Assembly: GCF_024746835.1 (NCBI RefSeq)
Contig: NZ_CP080531.1
Location: 6,468,001 to 6,532,000 of the forward strand
From: Mesorhizobium sp. AR02
GTDB lineage: Bacteria > Pseudomonadota > Alphaproteobacteria > Rhizobiales > Rhizobiaceae
DNA: 64,000 bases
Direction: 5' to 3'
Shown: one piece after another, positions 8,085 to 16,215 of the stretch
How the letters are laid out: every line of letters starts with the position of its first letter
Position numbering within the stretch: position 1 is the stretch's first letter
Notes under the pieces: model-generated
Told to the model about the DNA's origin: nothing
Seen by the model: only the letters and a program-made list of their open reading frames with translations
The model's database searches: none
Translations under genes and position numbers: made by a program

Positions 8085-8816
8085 ATGACCTATTGCGTCG
8101 GCCTCAAGATCGATCGCGGGCTCGTGTTCATGTCGGACACGCGCACCAATGCCGGCATGGATTCGATCTCGACCTTCAAGAAGATGCATGTCTGGGAACA
8201 GCCGGGCGAGCGCGTCATCGTCCTGATGTCGGCCGGCAACCTGGCGACGACGCAGGCCGTAGTCAGCCTGCTCGACGAGCGCACCAAGACAGTGACAGAC
8301 CGCCACGAGAAGCTGCTCGAAACGCCATCCATGTATCAGACGGTGCGGCTGGTCGGCGATACGGTGAAAGAGGTGATCGCGCAGGCGTCACCCGCCGGCG
8401 AGAAGGCCGATTCCTATTTCAACGCCTCCTTCATCCTCGGCGGCCAGATCAAGGGCAGTCCGCCGCGGCTTTTCATGATCTATCCCGAGGGCAATTTCAT
8501 CGAATCGACCGACGACACGCCGTTCTTTCAGATCGGCGAGACCAAATACGGTAAGCCGATCATCATCCGTGCCTATGAGCGGACCATGAGCCTGGCCGAG
8601 ACGGTGAAGCTGCTGCTAGTGTCGTTCGATTCGACGCTGAAGTCGAACCTGTCGGTCGGCCTGCCGCTCGACCTGTTGTTCATGGAAAAAGACACTTTCA
8701 AGGTCGGCCTGAAGAAGCGGATCGGCCAGGACGACCAGTACTACCGCACGATCTCCGATGGCTGGTCGAATGCGCTGAAGGCGGCTTTTGCCAGTCTGCC
8801 GGATTTCCCGGGGTAG
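8085..8816 (+). CDS. Anbu-type proteasome-like peptidase
   Basis: A 243-residue proteasome beta-like protein of the Anbu (ancestral beta subunit) group, COG3484. After loss of the initiator Met the N-terminus is Thr1 in 'TYCVGLKIDRGLVFMSD', with Asp17 and a Lys at 31/32 ('FKKMHVW'), the positions of the Ntn-hydrolase catalytic set. A 'SAGNLATTQ' segment matches the usual SGxxAD-like loop. No ATPase partner is nearby, as is usual for Anbu. It lies 30 bases after the transglutaminase-like gene and closes the four-gene cluster. The substrate is unknown. Confidence 0.9.
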   Translation: MTYCVGLKIDRGLVFMSDTRTNAGMDSISTFKKMHVWEQPGERVIVLMSAGNLATTQAVVSLLDERTKTVTDRHEKLLETPSMYQTVRLVGDTVKEVIAQASPAGEKADSYFNASFILGGQIKGSPPRLFMIYPEGNFIESTDDTPFFQIGETKYGKPIIIRAYERTMSLAETVKLLLVSFDSTLKSNLSVGLPLDLLFMEKDTFKVGLKKRIGQDDQYYRTISDGWSNALKAAFASLPDFPG

Positions 8817-8930
8817 TCTGCGGCTCGCCGCCAGCTGGCAGTTGCAAATATTTCACATGTTAATTAATGTCTGATCTTGAAGAGCCGGCGGCAACGACTG
8901 GCGGCGAAAGGTCATGTCGGGAGGGGCAGG

Positions 8931-10343
8931 ATGAACAACAACGATTTCCGGCAATGGTCGCAGCGTGCCGCCGACTGGGGCGCCGACTATCGCGAGACGT
9001 TGCGCGAGCGGCCAGTTCGGCCGCTGGTCGCGCCGGGCGACATATTCAGGAGCATAGAAGCGTCGCCGCCCGAAGACGCGGAACCGATGGACAGGATCTT
9101 CGCCGACTTCGAGGAGAAGATCGTTCCGGGGATGACGCATTGGCAGCATCCGCGCTTCTTCGCCTACTTCCCGGCCAATGCGGCGCCGGTTTCGGTGGTG
9201 GCCGAGTATCTCGTCTCCGCAATGGCCGCGCAATGCATGCTTTGGCAGACGTCGCCGGCGGCGACCGAACTCGAAACGCGCACGGTCGACTGGATGCGGC
9301 AGGCACTCGGCCTGCCGGAGGGATTTTCCGGCGTCATCCAGGATTCGGCGTCGTCTGCGACGCTGGCCGCTGTGCTGACGATGCGCGAACGGGCGCTGGA
9401 CTGGCAAGGCAACAGACAAGGCCTGGCCGGGCAGGGGCAGTTGCGCATCTATTCCTCGGACCAGGTGCACACTTCGATCGACCGGGCGATCTGGGTGTCG
9501 GGCATCGGCGAGGACAATCTGGTGCGCATTCCCGTCAGCGGCCGCTTTCGCGCCATGGACACCGCTGCCTTGGAAGCAGCCATCGTGGCCGACCGGCAAG
9601 CCGGCCTGCTGCCGGCGGGCATCATCGCTTGCGTCGGTGGCACCAGCACGGGCGGCACGGACGACATTGCGGCGGTCGCCGCGGTCGCCAAGCGGCATGG
9701 GCTCTACCTCCATGTCGACGCGGCCTGGGCCGGGTCGGCGATGATCTGCCCGGAGTACCGGCATTTCTGGACCGGTGTCGAAGGCGCCGATTCGATCGTC
9801 TTCAATCCGCACAAATGGCTCGGCGCACAGTTCGACTGCTCGATCCAGTTCCTGCGCGACCCTGAAAGCCACGTCAGGACGCTGGCGATCAAGCCGGACT
9901 ATCTGAAAACCCACGGTCATGATGGCATCATCAATTATTCCGAATGGTCGGTGCCGCTCGGCCGCCGGTTCCGCGCTCTAAAACTATGGTTCCTGCTGCG
10001 CGCCCACGGACTGGAAAACCTGCGGGCGATGATCCGCAACCATGTGGCGTGGAGCGAGGGCCTTGCCGTGCGGCTGGCGAAGGAGCCCGATTTCGAGATC
10101 GTCAGCGAACCGATGCTGTCGCTGTTTTCGTTCCGGCACAAGGCGGCCTCAAGCGCCGATGCTGACGAGCACAATCTGCGGCTGGTCAATGCGATCAACG
10201 ACGACGGCCGCATCTACCTGACGCAGACGAGGGTCGACGGGCAGGTGGCAATAAGATTCCAGGTCGGCCAGTTCGAAGCGACCGCAAGCGATGTCGATGC
10301 GGCTTTTGCCGTCATCACCGAAATCGCGCGCGGCATGGTCTGA
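8931..10343 (+). CDS. PLP-dependent amino-acid decarboxylase (group II, AADC-like)
   Basis: A 470-residue pyridoxal-phosphate enzyme of the aromatic-L-amino-acid/glutamate decarboxylase superfamily. The start at 8931 has GGGAGGGGCAGG just upstream. The cofactor lysine is K295 in 'FNPHKWLGAQFDCS', preceded by 'LHVDAAWAGSAMICPEYR'. The N-terminal 'PRFFAYFPANAAPVSVVAEYL' and 'WMRQALGLPEGFSG' match AADC-type enzymes. The substrate may be an aromatic amino acid such as Tyr, Phe or Trp, but this cannot be fixed from sequence. It stands alone, between the Anbu cluster and glpR. Confidence 0.9.
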   Translation: MNNNDFRQWSQRAADWGADYRETLRERPVRPLVAPGDIFRSIEASPPEDAEPMDRIFADFEEKIVPGMTHWQHPRFFAYFPANAAPVSVVAEYLVSAMAAQCMLWQTSPAATELETRTVDWMRQALGLPEGFSGVIQDSASSATLAAVLTMRERALDWQGNRQGLAGQGQLRIYSSDQVHTSIDRAIWVSGIGEDNLVRIPVSGRFRAMDTAALEAAIVADRQAGLLPAGIIACVGGTSTGGTDDIAAVAAVAKRHGLYLHVDAAWAGSAMICPEYRHFWTGVEGADSIVFNPHKWLGAQFDCSIQFLRDPESHVRTLAIKPDYLKTHGHDGIINYSEWSVPLGRRFRALKLWFLLRAHGLENLRAMIRNHVAWSEGLAVRLAKEPDFEIVSEPMLSLFSFRHKAASSADADEHNLRLVNAINDDGRIYLTQTRVDGQVAIRFQVGQFEATASDVDAAFAVITEIARGMV

Positions 10344-10424
10344 TTCAGCCTTGATGGTGTTGCGTTCCGGCTTTGCCTTTGCAATCAGGTAATTTCTGTT
10401 AGCCGGCTTATGCCTTTTCATTGC

Positions 10425-10460
10425 TTTCGTTTTCGACTATAGACAAGAAAAACGAAAACG
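10425..10460 (+). promoter_or_regulatory. Candidate GlpR operator before glpR
   Basis: CGTTTTCG (10428-10435) and CGAAAACG (10453-10460) form a perfect inverted repeat with a TATAG-like element between them, ten bases before the glpR start. Half-sites centred on TTCG/CGAA match the operator type known for DeoR-family GlpR proteins. This suggests autoregulation. It is inferred from sequence only. Confidence 0.5.
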
Positions 10461-10470
10461 GGAGCTTACA

Positions 10471-11238
10471 ATGTATCTGTCGCCGCGCCATGCCGAGATC
10501 ATCCAGATGGCCAAGGATCATGGCCGCGTGCTGGTCGACGATCTGGCCACGCATTTCAACGTGACGCCGCAGACCATTCGCAAGGATCTCAACGATCTCT
10601 GCGACCAGCGGCTGCTTTCGCGCATCCATGGCGGGGCCCTGTTCCCTTCTGGGATCGAGAACATGGAGTATGAGGCCAGGCGCAAGATCGCGGCGGACGA
10701 GAAGGAAGCGATCGGCCGTGCCGCGGCCAGACTGATCCCCGACAACGCCTCGCTGTTCATCAACATCGGCACCACGACGGAAGCGGTCAGCAAGGCGTTG
10801 CTCGATCACAACGGCCTAATGGTCATCACCAATAATATCAATGTTGCCAACAGGATGCGCATATATCCCTCGATCGAGGTGGTGATCGCCGGCGGGGTCG
10901 TGCGCGGTTCGGATGGCGGTGTCGTCGGCGAGGCGGCGGTCGATTTCATCAGGCAATTCAAGGTCGACTACGCCGTCATCGGCGCCTCTGCCATCGACCA
11001 TGACGGCGCCTTGCTCGATTTCGATTTTCGTGAGGTGAAGGTGGCGCAGGCGATCATCGCCAATGCCAGGCACGTCATCCTGGTTTCCGACCAGACCAAA
11101 TTCGAACGCACCGCGCCGGTGCGCATCGGCCATCTGTCGCAGGTCAACACCTTCATCACCGACCGTTGCGACATCGCGTCGGTGCGCAAGATCTGCCTTG
11201 AGGCCGAAGTTCAGCTGATCGAAACGTCGCTTGGATGA
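10471..11238 (+). CDS. glpR: DeoR-family repressor of the glycerol-3-phosphate genes
   Basis: A 255-residue regulator with an N-terminal winged helix (RHAEIIQMAKDHGRVLVDDLA, then 'VTPQTIRKDLNDLC') and a C-terminal DeoR sensor domain of the ribose-phosphate-isomerase fold ('FINIGTTTEAVSKALL', 'IAGGVVRGSDGGVVGEAA', 'VDYAVIGASAID'). GlpR proteins bind glycerol-3-phosphate, which relieves repression of glp genes. The start is preceded by GGGAGCTTACA. The glpD gene follows in the same direction after a 126-base gap with operator-like repeats, which supports the glpR assignment over other DeoR types. Confidence 0.9.
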   Translation: MYLSPRHAEIIQMAKDHGRVLVDDLATHFNVTPQTIRKDLNDLCDQRLLSRIHGGALFPSGIENMEYEARRKIAADEKEAIGRAAARLIPDNASLFINIGTTTEAVSKALLDHNGLMVITNNINVANRMRIYPSIEVVIAGGVVRGSDGGVVGEAAVDFIRQFKVDYAVIGASAIDHDGALLDFDFREVKVAQAIIANARHVILVSDQTKFERTAPVRIGHLSQVNTFITDRCDIASVRKICLEAEVQLIETSLG

Positions 11239-11270
11239 GGCTCCTTCACGGTCATCTCACGGACTTGTGA

Positions 11271-11306
11271 TATTTCGTTTGACATTCGTTATCAGTTCGA
11301 AATAAT
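11271..11306 (+). promoter_or_regulatory. glpD promoter with overlapping inverted repeat
   Basis: A perfect -35 TTGACA (11279-11284) is followed after 16 bases by AATAAT (11301-11306). The inverted repeat TATTTCG (11271-11277) / CGAAATA (11298-11304) overlaps both elements, and an extra TTCG half-site lies inside. This arrangement is what a GlpR-repressed promoter would look like. Transcription would begin near 11313. Confidence 0.55.
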
Positions 11307-11310
11307 TCCG

Positions 11311-11355
11311 CCACGGTTTCGCAAAAGACCAAAATGGTGCAATGCGAAATCGTGG
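11311..11355 (+). promoter_or_regulatory. Hairpin in the glpD leader reaching the ribosome site
   Basis: CCACGGTTTCGCA (11311-11323) pairs with TGCGAAATCGTGG (11343-11355) with one G-T type mismatch, and the loop holds a smaller ACCA/TGGT hairpin. The 3' arm runs into the GGAGGAG ribosome site (11354-11360) before the GTG start. It may be an operator, an mRNA control hairpin, or both. Confidence 0.5.
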
Positions 11356-11364
11356 AGGAGTTAA

Positions 11365-12891
11365 GTGGACACATCTTCAGTCCGGGACATTTTCGTCATA
11401 GGGGGCGGTATCAATGGCTGCGGCATTGCCCGCGATGCCGTTGGGCGCGGGTTTTCGGTTTTTCTGGCCGAGATGAACGATCTCGCCAGCGGAACCTCCT
11501 CCGGTTCGACCAAGCTGATTCATGGCGGCCTGCGCTACCTTGAATTCTACGAGTTTCGCCTGGTGCGCGAGGCGCTGATGGAGCGCGAGGTTCTGTGGAA
11601 GAACGCGCCGCACATCATCTGGCCGATGCGCTTCGTGCTGCCCTATGCCAAGGGCCTGCGTCCGGCCTGGCTGATCAGGCTTGGCTTGTTCCTCTACGAC
11701 CATATTGGCGGGCGCAAATTGCTGCCTGCGACCAGGACGCTCGACATGGCAAGCGATCCGGCGGGCAAGCCTTTGAAGCCCTTGTTCAAAAAGGCGTTCG
11801 AATATTCCGACGGCTGGGTCAACGATGCGCGGCTGGTGGCGCTCAACGCTCGCGATGCCGCCGACCGCGGTGCAACGATCCGGACCCGCACCAAGGTGGT
11901 CGGCGCGCGCCGTGAAAACGGCCTTTGGACAATCAAGATCGAGAACCTGCAGAGCGGTGAGACCGAAGAGGTCAAGGCCCGGCTGCTGGTCAATGCCGCC
12001 GGACCATGGGTCGATCACGTGCTTTCCGGCGTCGTCGGGCTCAACGATGTTCACAATGTCCGTCTGGTGCAGGGCAGCCACATCGTCATCGCCAAGAAGT
12101 TCGACGATCCGCGCGCCTATTTCTTCCAGAACAGGGACGGCCGCATCATCTTCGCCATTCCCTACGAGGAAGAGTTCACGCTGATCGGCACCACCGACCA
12201 GGATTATCCCGGCGATCCGCACGATGTGAAGATCAGCGACACCGAGATCGACTATCTCTGTGCCGCCGCCAGCGAATATTTCGCGCAACCGGTCAAGCGT
12301 TCCGACATCGTCTGGACCTATTCAGCCGTGCGCCCGCTCTATGATGACGGCGCCTCCAAGGCGCAGGAAGCGACGCGCGACTACGTGCTGAAGGCCGATG
12401 GCGGCGAGGGCGCCGCCCCGATCGTCAACGCCTTCGGCGGCAAGATCACCACCTATCGCCGGCTGTCGGAATCGATGCTGGAGAAGATCGAGGGTTTTCT
12501 CGGCAAGCGTGGCAAGCCGTGGACGTCGGACGCGCCGCTGCCGGGCGGCGATTTTCCGGCGACCGGTTTCGACGCGCAGGTGGCAAAGCTGAAGGCTGCC
12601 TATCCATTCCTCGATGCGCGTCTCGCCCGCCGACTGACCCGGCTTTACGGGACGCGGGCACAGGTGCTCTTGGGCCTCGCCAAATCGAAGGCCGATCTCG
12701 GCCGCGATTTCGGCGGCGATCTCTACGAAGCCGAAGTGCGCTATCTCGTTGAAAATGAATGGGCTGTCACATCAGAAGACGTGCTGTGGCGGCGGACCAA
12801 GCGCGGCCTGCATCTCAGCCGCGAGCAGGTCGCAGCACTCGATGAATTCATGCACGGCATAAGCCGGCGGCATGTCGCGGCCGCCGAATGA
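11365..12891 (+). CDS. glpD: Aerobic glycerol-3-phosphate dehydrogenase
   Basis: GlpD is an FAD flavoprotein at the inner membrane that oxidises glycerol-3-phosphate to dihydroxyacetone phosphate and passes electrons to quinone. The 508-residue protein opens with the FAD-binding motif 'VIGGGINGCGIARDA' and has 'SGTSSGSTKLIHGGLRYLE', 'LVNAAGPWVDHV', 'GTTDQDYPGDP' and the C-terminal DAO domain with 'YGGKITTYR'-type motif (FGGKITTYRRL). The start is GTG at 11365 with GGAGGAG four bases upstream. It belongs with glpR upstream and glpK downstream. Confidence 0.96.
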   Translation: MDTSSVRDIFVIGGGINGCGIARDAVGRGFSVFLAEMNDLASGTSSGSTKLIHGGLRYLEFYEFRLVREALMEREVLWKNAPHIIWPMRFVLPYAKGLRPAWLIRLGLFLYDHIGGRKLLPATRTLDMASDPAGKPLKPLFKKAFEYSDGWVNDARLVALNARDAADRGATIRTRTKVVGARRENGLWTIKIENLQSGETEEVKARLLVNAAGPWVDHVLSGVVGLNDVHNVRLVQGSHIVIAKKFDDPRAYFFQNRDGRIIFAIPYEEEFTLIGTTDQDYPGDPHDVKISDTEIDYLCAAASEYFAQPVKRSDIVWTYSAVRPLYDDGASKAQEATRDYVLKADGGEGAAPIVNAFGGKITTYRRLSESMLEKIEGFLGKRGKPWTSDAPLPGGDFPATGFDAQVAKLKAAYPFLDARLARRLTRLYGTRAQVLLGLAKSKADLGRDFGGDLYEAEVRYLVENEWAVTSEDVLWRRTKRGLHLSREQVAALDEFMHGISRRHVAAAE

Positions 12892-12933
12892 AGAGGGTTT
12901 TGAGCTGATGCAGAAAGCCTGGGAGGAGGCGTC

Positions 12934-13023
12934 ATGCTTGAACTGAGGAACGTCACCAAGAACGAGAAGGAAAAGCCGCAGACCGTCAACTACGACGAAC
13001 TGGCCAAGAGCTGGCGGAAGTAA
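12934..13023 (+). pseudogene. Probable glpS-to-solute-binding-gene deletion scar
   Basis: A 29-codon frame follows glpD with a strong ribosome site (GGGAGGAGG, then GCGTC before ATG). It starts 'MLELRNVTK', the usual N-terminus of the glycerol ABC transporter ATPase GlpS, then continues in frame as 'NEKEKPQTVNYDELAKSWRK' and stops. The second part looks like the C-terminus of a periplasmic solute-binding protein. In rhizobia glpSTPQUV normally lies exactly between glpD and glpK, so I infer an internal deletion that fused the first and last genes. It could instead be a genuine small protein. Confidence 0.55.
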
Positions 13024-13059
13024 CTGTCTATGCGGGCGTTCGCGCCCGTGTGAAATTGG

Positions 13060-13089
13060 GGGAGGCGGCGCGTTGCCGTCTCCCTCTTT
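13060..13089 (+). terminator. Hairpin with short T-tract before glpK
   Basis: GGGAGGCGGC (13060-13069) pairs with GCCGTCTCCC (13075-13084) with one wobble, then TCTTTG. It could stop or attenuate transcription between the scar and glpK, and would fit the natural end of the lost transporter operon. The T-run is weak. Confidence 0.5.
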
Positions 13090-13111
13090 GTATCAAGATG
13101 GAGGATGCTGA

Positions 13112-14605
13112 ATGAGCGGTTTTGTGCTGGCAATCGACCAGGGAACGACGTCGACCCGGGCGATCCTGTTCGACGGCCAGATGAGAGTCGCCGGCAGCGG
13201 ACAGAAGGAGTTCACCCAGCACTATCCGGCCTCCGGCTGGGTAGAGCACGACCCGGAAGAGATCTGGGCAAGCGTCGTGACGACTGTGAAGGCCGCGCTG
13301 AAGACTGCCGGCCGCGAAGCGTCCGACGTTGCGGCCATTGGCATCACCAACCAGCGTGAGACCGTCGTCATCTGGGACAAGGCGACGGGCAAGCCGATCC
13401 ACAACGCTATCGTCTGGCAAGACCGCCGCACCGCGCCGCTCTGCCAGAAACTGAAGGAGCAGGGGCTGGAGAAGAAGTTCACGCGCAAGACAGGGCTGCT
13501 GCTTGATCCCTATTTCTCCGGCACCAAGATCGCCTGGATGCTCGACAAGGTGAAGGGCGCGAGGAAACGCGCCGAGAAAAGCGAGTTGCTGGCCGGCACC
13601 GTCGACAGTTTTCTGATCTGGCGGCTGACCGGCGGCAAAGTCCACGCCACCGATGCCACCAATGCGTCGCGCACGCTGGTCTACAACATCGCGGAAAACG
13701 CCTGGGACGACGAGCTTTTGGCCATTCTCAACATCCCGGCAAAAATGCTGCCGGAGGTCAAAGACTGCGCCGATGATTATGGAGTGACCGAGAAAAATCT
13801 GTTTGGCGCCGAGATAAAAATCCTCGGTGTCGCGGGCGACCAGCATGCCGCGACCATCGGCCAGGCCTGCTTTGAACCCGGCATGATGAAATCTACCTAC
13901 GGCACCGGCTGCTTCGCGCTGCTCAACACCGGCAGCGATCTGGTGCGTTCGAAGAACCGGCTCTTGACCACCATCGCCTATCGGCTGAACGGCAAGACCA
14001 CCTATGCGTTGGAAGGTTCGATCTTCATCGCAGGGGCTGCCGTGCAATGGCTGCGCGACGGCATCAAGGTGATCGGCAAGGCCGAGCAGAGCGGCAAACT
14101 GGCTGCCGAGGCCGACCCGACGCAAAACGTCTATCTGGTACCGGCCTTTGTCGGATTGGGCGCACCGCATTGGGACGCCGAAGCGCGCGGCGCCATCTTC
14201 GGACTGACCCGCAATTCCGGTCCGGCGGAGTTCGCGCGTGCCGCACTCGAAGCCGTCGCTTACCAGACCCGCGACCTGCTCGACGCCATGCGCAAGGACT
14301 GGAAGGGCACTTCGGCCAAAACGGTTCTCCGGGTCGATGGCGGCATGGTGGCGTCGGACTGGACCATGCAGCGCCTGGCCGACATTCTCGATGCGCCGGT
14401 CGACCGTCCGACCATCCTCGAGACGACCGCGCTGGGTGCGGCCTGGCTCGCCGGCTCGAAAGCCGGCGTGTGGCCGAAGGCGAAGGAGTTCGCCAAGAGC
14501 TGGGCGCTCGAGCGGCGGTTCAAGCCGGAGATGGATATGTCCACACGATCCGCCAAGTTGGCAGGCTGGCGCGATGCTGTGCGCAGGACCTTGAGCGTGC
14601 CATAA
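13112..14605 (+). CDS. glpK: Glycerol kinase
   Basis: GlpK phosphorylates glycerol with ATP to give glycerol-3-phosphate, trapping it in the cell for GlpD. The 497-residue FGGY-family protein begins '[21 protein letters not shown]', with '[18 protein letters not shown]', '[12 protein letters not shown]', '[30 protein letters not shown]' regions and '[15 protein letters not shown]' near the C-terminus. GATGGAGGATGCTGA precedes the ATG. A hairpin upstream separates it from glpD, so it may have its own promoter. Confidence 0.97.
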   Translation: MSGFVLAIDQGTTSTRAILFDGQMRVAGSGQKEFTQHYPASGWVEHDPEEIWASVVTTVKAALKTAGREASDVAAIGITNQRETVVIWDKATGKPIHNAIVWQDRRTAPLCQKLKEQGLEKKFTRKTGLLLDPYFSGTKIAWMLDKVKGARKRAEKSELLAGTVDSFLIWRLTGGKVHATDATNASRTLVYNIAENAWDDELLAILNIPAKMLPEVKDCADDYGVTEKNLFGAEIKILGVAGDQHAATIGQACFEPGMMKSTYGTGCFALLNTGSDLVRSKNRLLTTIAYRLNGKTTYALEGSIFIAGAAVQWLRDGIKVIGKAEQSGKLAAEADPTQNVYLVPAFVGLGAPHWDAEARGAIFGLTRNSGPAEFARAALEAVAYQTRDLLDAMRKDWKGTSAKTVLRVDGGMVASDWTMQRLADILDAPVDRPTILETTALGAAWLAGSKAGVWPKAKEFAKSWALERRFKPEMDMSTRSAKLAGWRDAVRRTLSVP

Positions 14606-14626
14606 CGGTCGCCACAGGAGGAAGAT

Positions 14627-15118
14627 TTGACGGTGGGGGACATGCAGCCGGACTGGTATCCTGCTTGGCGCGACCAGGCTTTTGAACAGCTAACAGCCAA
14701 GAATGCTCGTTTGGAGAAGGAGTTCCGCCTCGGCCATTGGCCGCGCTATGACTACGACCTGACGACCGGCAGGCTTCTGTTCTCAGACCAAGGTGCCGTC
14801 AAAGTCGTTACCGAGATTCAGATTGCAGGCTCGACAAGCGCCAAAGCTGGTAACTGGCTTTGGGCCTGGTCAAATTCAAACTTACCCAGCGAACTTCTCG
14901 CCGACGCAAAACGGGTTCGTTCCTTCGGTGAGGAGAACGATATCGCCGAACTTCAACAGGCCTATGTGACCGACACGAAAGATGATCTGGAAACGCTGGG
15001 CTGGGAACTGACGGCAGCGATGGTGCGGATTTGCGACTCACTCGGGGCTTACCGCTCTCCGCGCGGGGAAGGGGGCGGTCTTTATCTGATCCTCAAAAGC
15101 GCAAACTGGGCCAACTGA
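14627..15118 (+). CDS. Hypothetical DUF6882-like protein
   Basis: A 163-residue soluble protein starting at TTG 14627, which has a strong GGAGGAAG ribosome site; GTG 14633 and ATG 14642 are alternatives. The pattern 'YDLTTGRLLFSDQG', 'VVTEIQIAGSTSAKAGNWLWAWSN' split by 'LPSELLADAKRVRSFGEE' matches proteins annotated DUF6882, of unknown role. It lies 21 bases after glpK but has no apparent metabolic link. The codon use is a little less GC-rich than glpK, so it may be a later arrival. Confidence 0.7.
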   Translation: MTVGDMQPDWYPAWRDQAFEQLTAKNARLEKEFRLGHWPRYDYDLTTGRLLFSDQGAVKVVTEIQIAGSTSAKAGNWLWAWSNSNLPSELLADAKRVRSFGEENDIAELQQAYVTDTKDDLETLGWELTAAMVRICDSLGAYRSPRGEGGGLYLILKSANWAN

Positions 15119-15152
15119 CACCGCTGATCGGGATGCTGAAAGTCCCACGCAA

Positions 15153-15182
15153 AAGACCCGCGCCGTTTCCGACGCGGGTCTT
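15153..15182. terminator. Bidirectional hairpin terminator
   Basis: A perfect inverted repeat AAGACCCGCG (15153-15162) / CGCGGGTCTT (15173-15182) lies between the convergent DUF6882 and BA14K genes. On the minus strand it is followed by TTTGCG-like sequence. It probably ends transcripts from both sides. Confidence 0.8.
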
Positions 15183-15214
15183 GTACCTACCAACTACTGA
15201 TACTTATCCCTGGA

Positions 15215-15721
15215 TCAGTAAGGCGAACGGCATTCCTGACGCGGGCCGTAGTTCGGCTGGAACGTGTTGTCCGAAGAGCGGTAACTGCGATAGTGGTCAT
15301 AGCACCACTGCACGTGCGAGTTGCCTTCGTAGACGCGGTTGTTCTCGTTGTTGATGATCGCACCGGTGATCAAGGCACCAGTCGCGAATGCCGCGAGCGG
15401 GAACCAATAGTCGCCGTGACGGCGATAACCACGATGGTATTCGCTATAGCCGCGATGGCCGTTCCAATAGCCGCCGCCGTCATTGTTTCGCGCAAAGTTG
15501 CGATTGCCGTTGAAATTGCGGTTGCTGAAATTGCGATTGCCATTCAAATGGCGGTTGCGATGCCCCCACCACTCAGGGCGAGTCTCTCCGACATTCAGGA
15601 TATCTGACGAACTCGCCGATGCCTGGGGCACAAGGATCTGGGCAGCATTGGCCGGCATGGCCGCTGCAGCGAATGAAACTGACAAGGTGGTCGCCAGTAT
15701 ACCCGATACGATCTTGTTCAT
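15215..15721 (-). CDS. BA14K-family secreted protein, Asn/Arg-rich
   Basis: A 168-residue exported protein. The ATG at 15721 has GAAGGAGAAGACA upstream and gives a Sec signal peptide ([19 protein letters not shown]...ANA). A low-complexity section follows, with repeated N-R-N-F and G-N-R units near residues 55-80, then a hydrophobic segment ([17 protein letters not shown]). The C-terminal BA14K motif runs from '[16 protein letters not shown]' to 'RQECRSPY'. BA14K proteins were first described as Brucella immunoreactive, lectin-like envelope proteins. An EcfG-type promoter lies 46 bases upstream. Confidence 0.88.
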   Translation of the reverse strand: MNKIVSGILATTLSVSFAAAAMPANAAQILVPQASASSSDILNVGETRPEWWGHRNRHLNGNRNFSNRNFNGNRNFARNNDGGGYWNGHRGYSEYHRGYRRHGDYWFPLAAFATGALITGAIINNENNRVYEGNSHVQWCYDHYRSYRSSDNTFQPNYGPRQECRSPY

Positions 15722-15766
15722 TGTCTTCTCCTTCGAAAGGGTGATTGACGTCCCTTGTGGCGAGAC

Positions 15767-15791
15767 AACGGGCAGTGCACATGATGGTTCC
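15767..15791 (-). promoter_or_regulatory. EcfG-type general-stress promoter of the BA14K gene
   Basis: Read on the minus strand, GGAAC (15791-15787) is followed after exactly 16 bases by CGTT (15770-15767). This is the full consensus for the alphaproteobacterial general stress sigma factor EcfG/RpoE2. The start codon follows 45 bases downstream. Confidence 0.7.
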
Positions 15792-15958
15792 TCGCAAAAC
15801 ACCAAGTTGCTGATTCGTAATGTTTCTCCGGCCTGTCACCCGCACTACAAAGTGCTCAGCCAATGGCTCTGCCAAGCTTATATCTCCCTTCATCGAAGTG
15901 GCCGCTTGGGCAAGTGGACGACGCTGGAAAAGCTTGGCTCTCTGATCCGTTTTTTCCG

Positions 15959-15987
15959 GTTGACCGGTTGAGCCACTCTCCCTATGT
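15959..15987 (+). promoter_or_regulatory. Promoter of tRNA-Lys
   Basis: GTTGAC (15959-15964), 17 bases, then CTATGT (15982-15987) fits the rhizobial housekeeping consensus CTTGAC-N17-CTATAT. Transcription would start near 15994, about 30 bases before the tRNA. The 303-base gap 15722-16024 holds only this promoter and the BA14K promoter; I see no gene in it. Confidence 0.65.
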
Positions 15988-16024
15988 TCCGCGCAATTTC
16001 GAGGGCCGCCTTTCGCGCCCGCGG

Positions 16025-16100
16025 GAGCGCGTAGCTCAGCCGGTAGAGCAACTGACTTTTAATCAGTAGGTCATGGGTTCGAATCCCATCGCGCTCACCA
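16025..16100 (+). tRNA. tRNA-Lys (anticodon UUU)
   Basis: A 76-base cloverleaf with acceptor stem GAGCGCG (16025-16031) pairing CGCGCTC (16090-16096), D-arm TAGCTCAGCCGGTAGAGCA, anticodon stem-loop ACTGA-CTTTTAA-TCAGT giving anticodon TTT, and T-arm GGGTTCGAATCCC. The 3' CCA (16098-16100) is encoded. It decodes AAA/AAG. Accessory-looking genes begin about 115 bases downstream, a common place for island insertion. Confidence 0.98.
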
Positions 16101-16215
16101 AAAACAAAATAAAATCAACTGTTTGCAAGAGGTCGGACGGCAGGCGTAATAGGCCCATTTCCATGTCCGCGTAGTGTCCGCAAAATAGAGGTGCCTCGAA
16201 AGCTAGGGGATCAGT

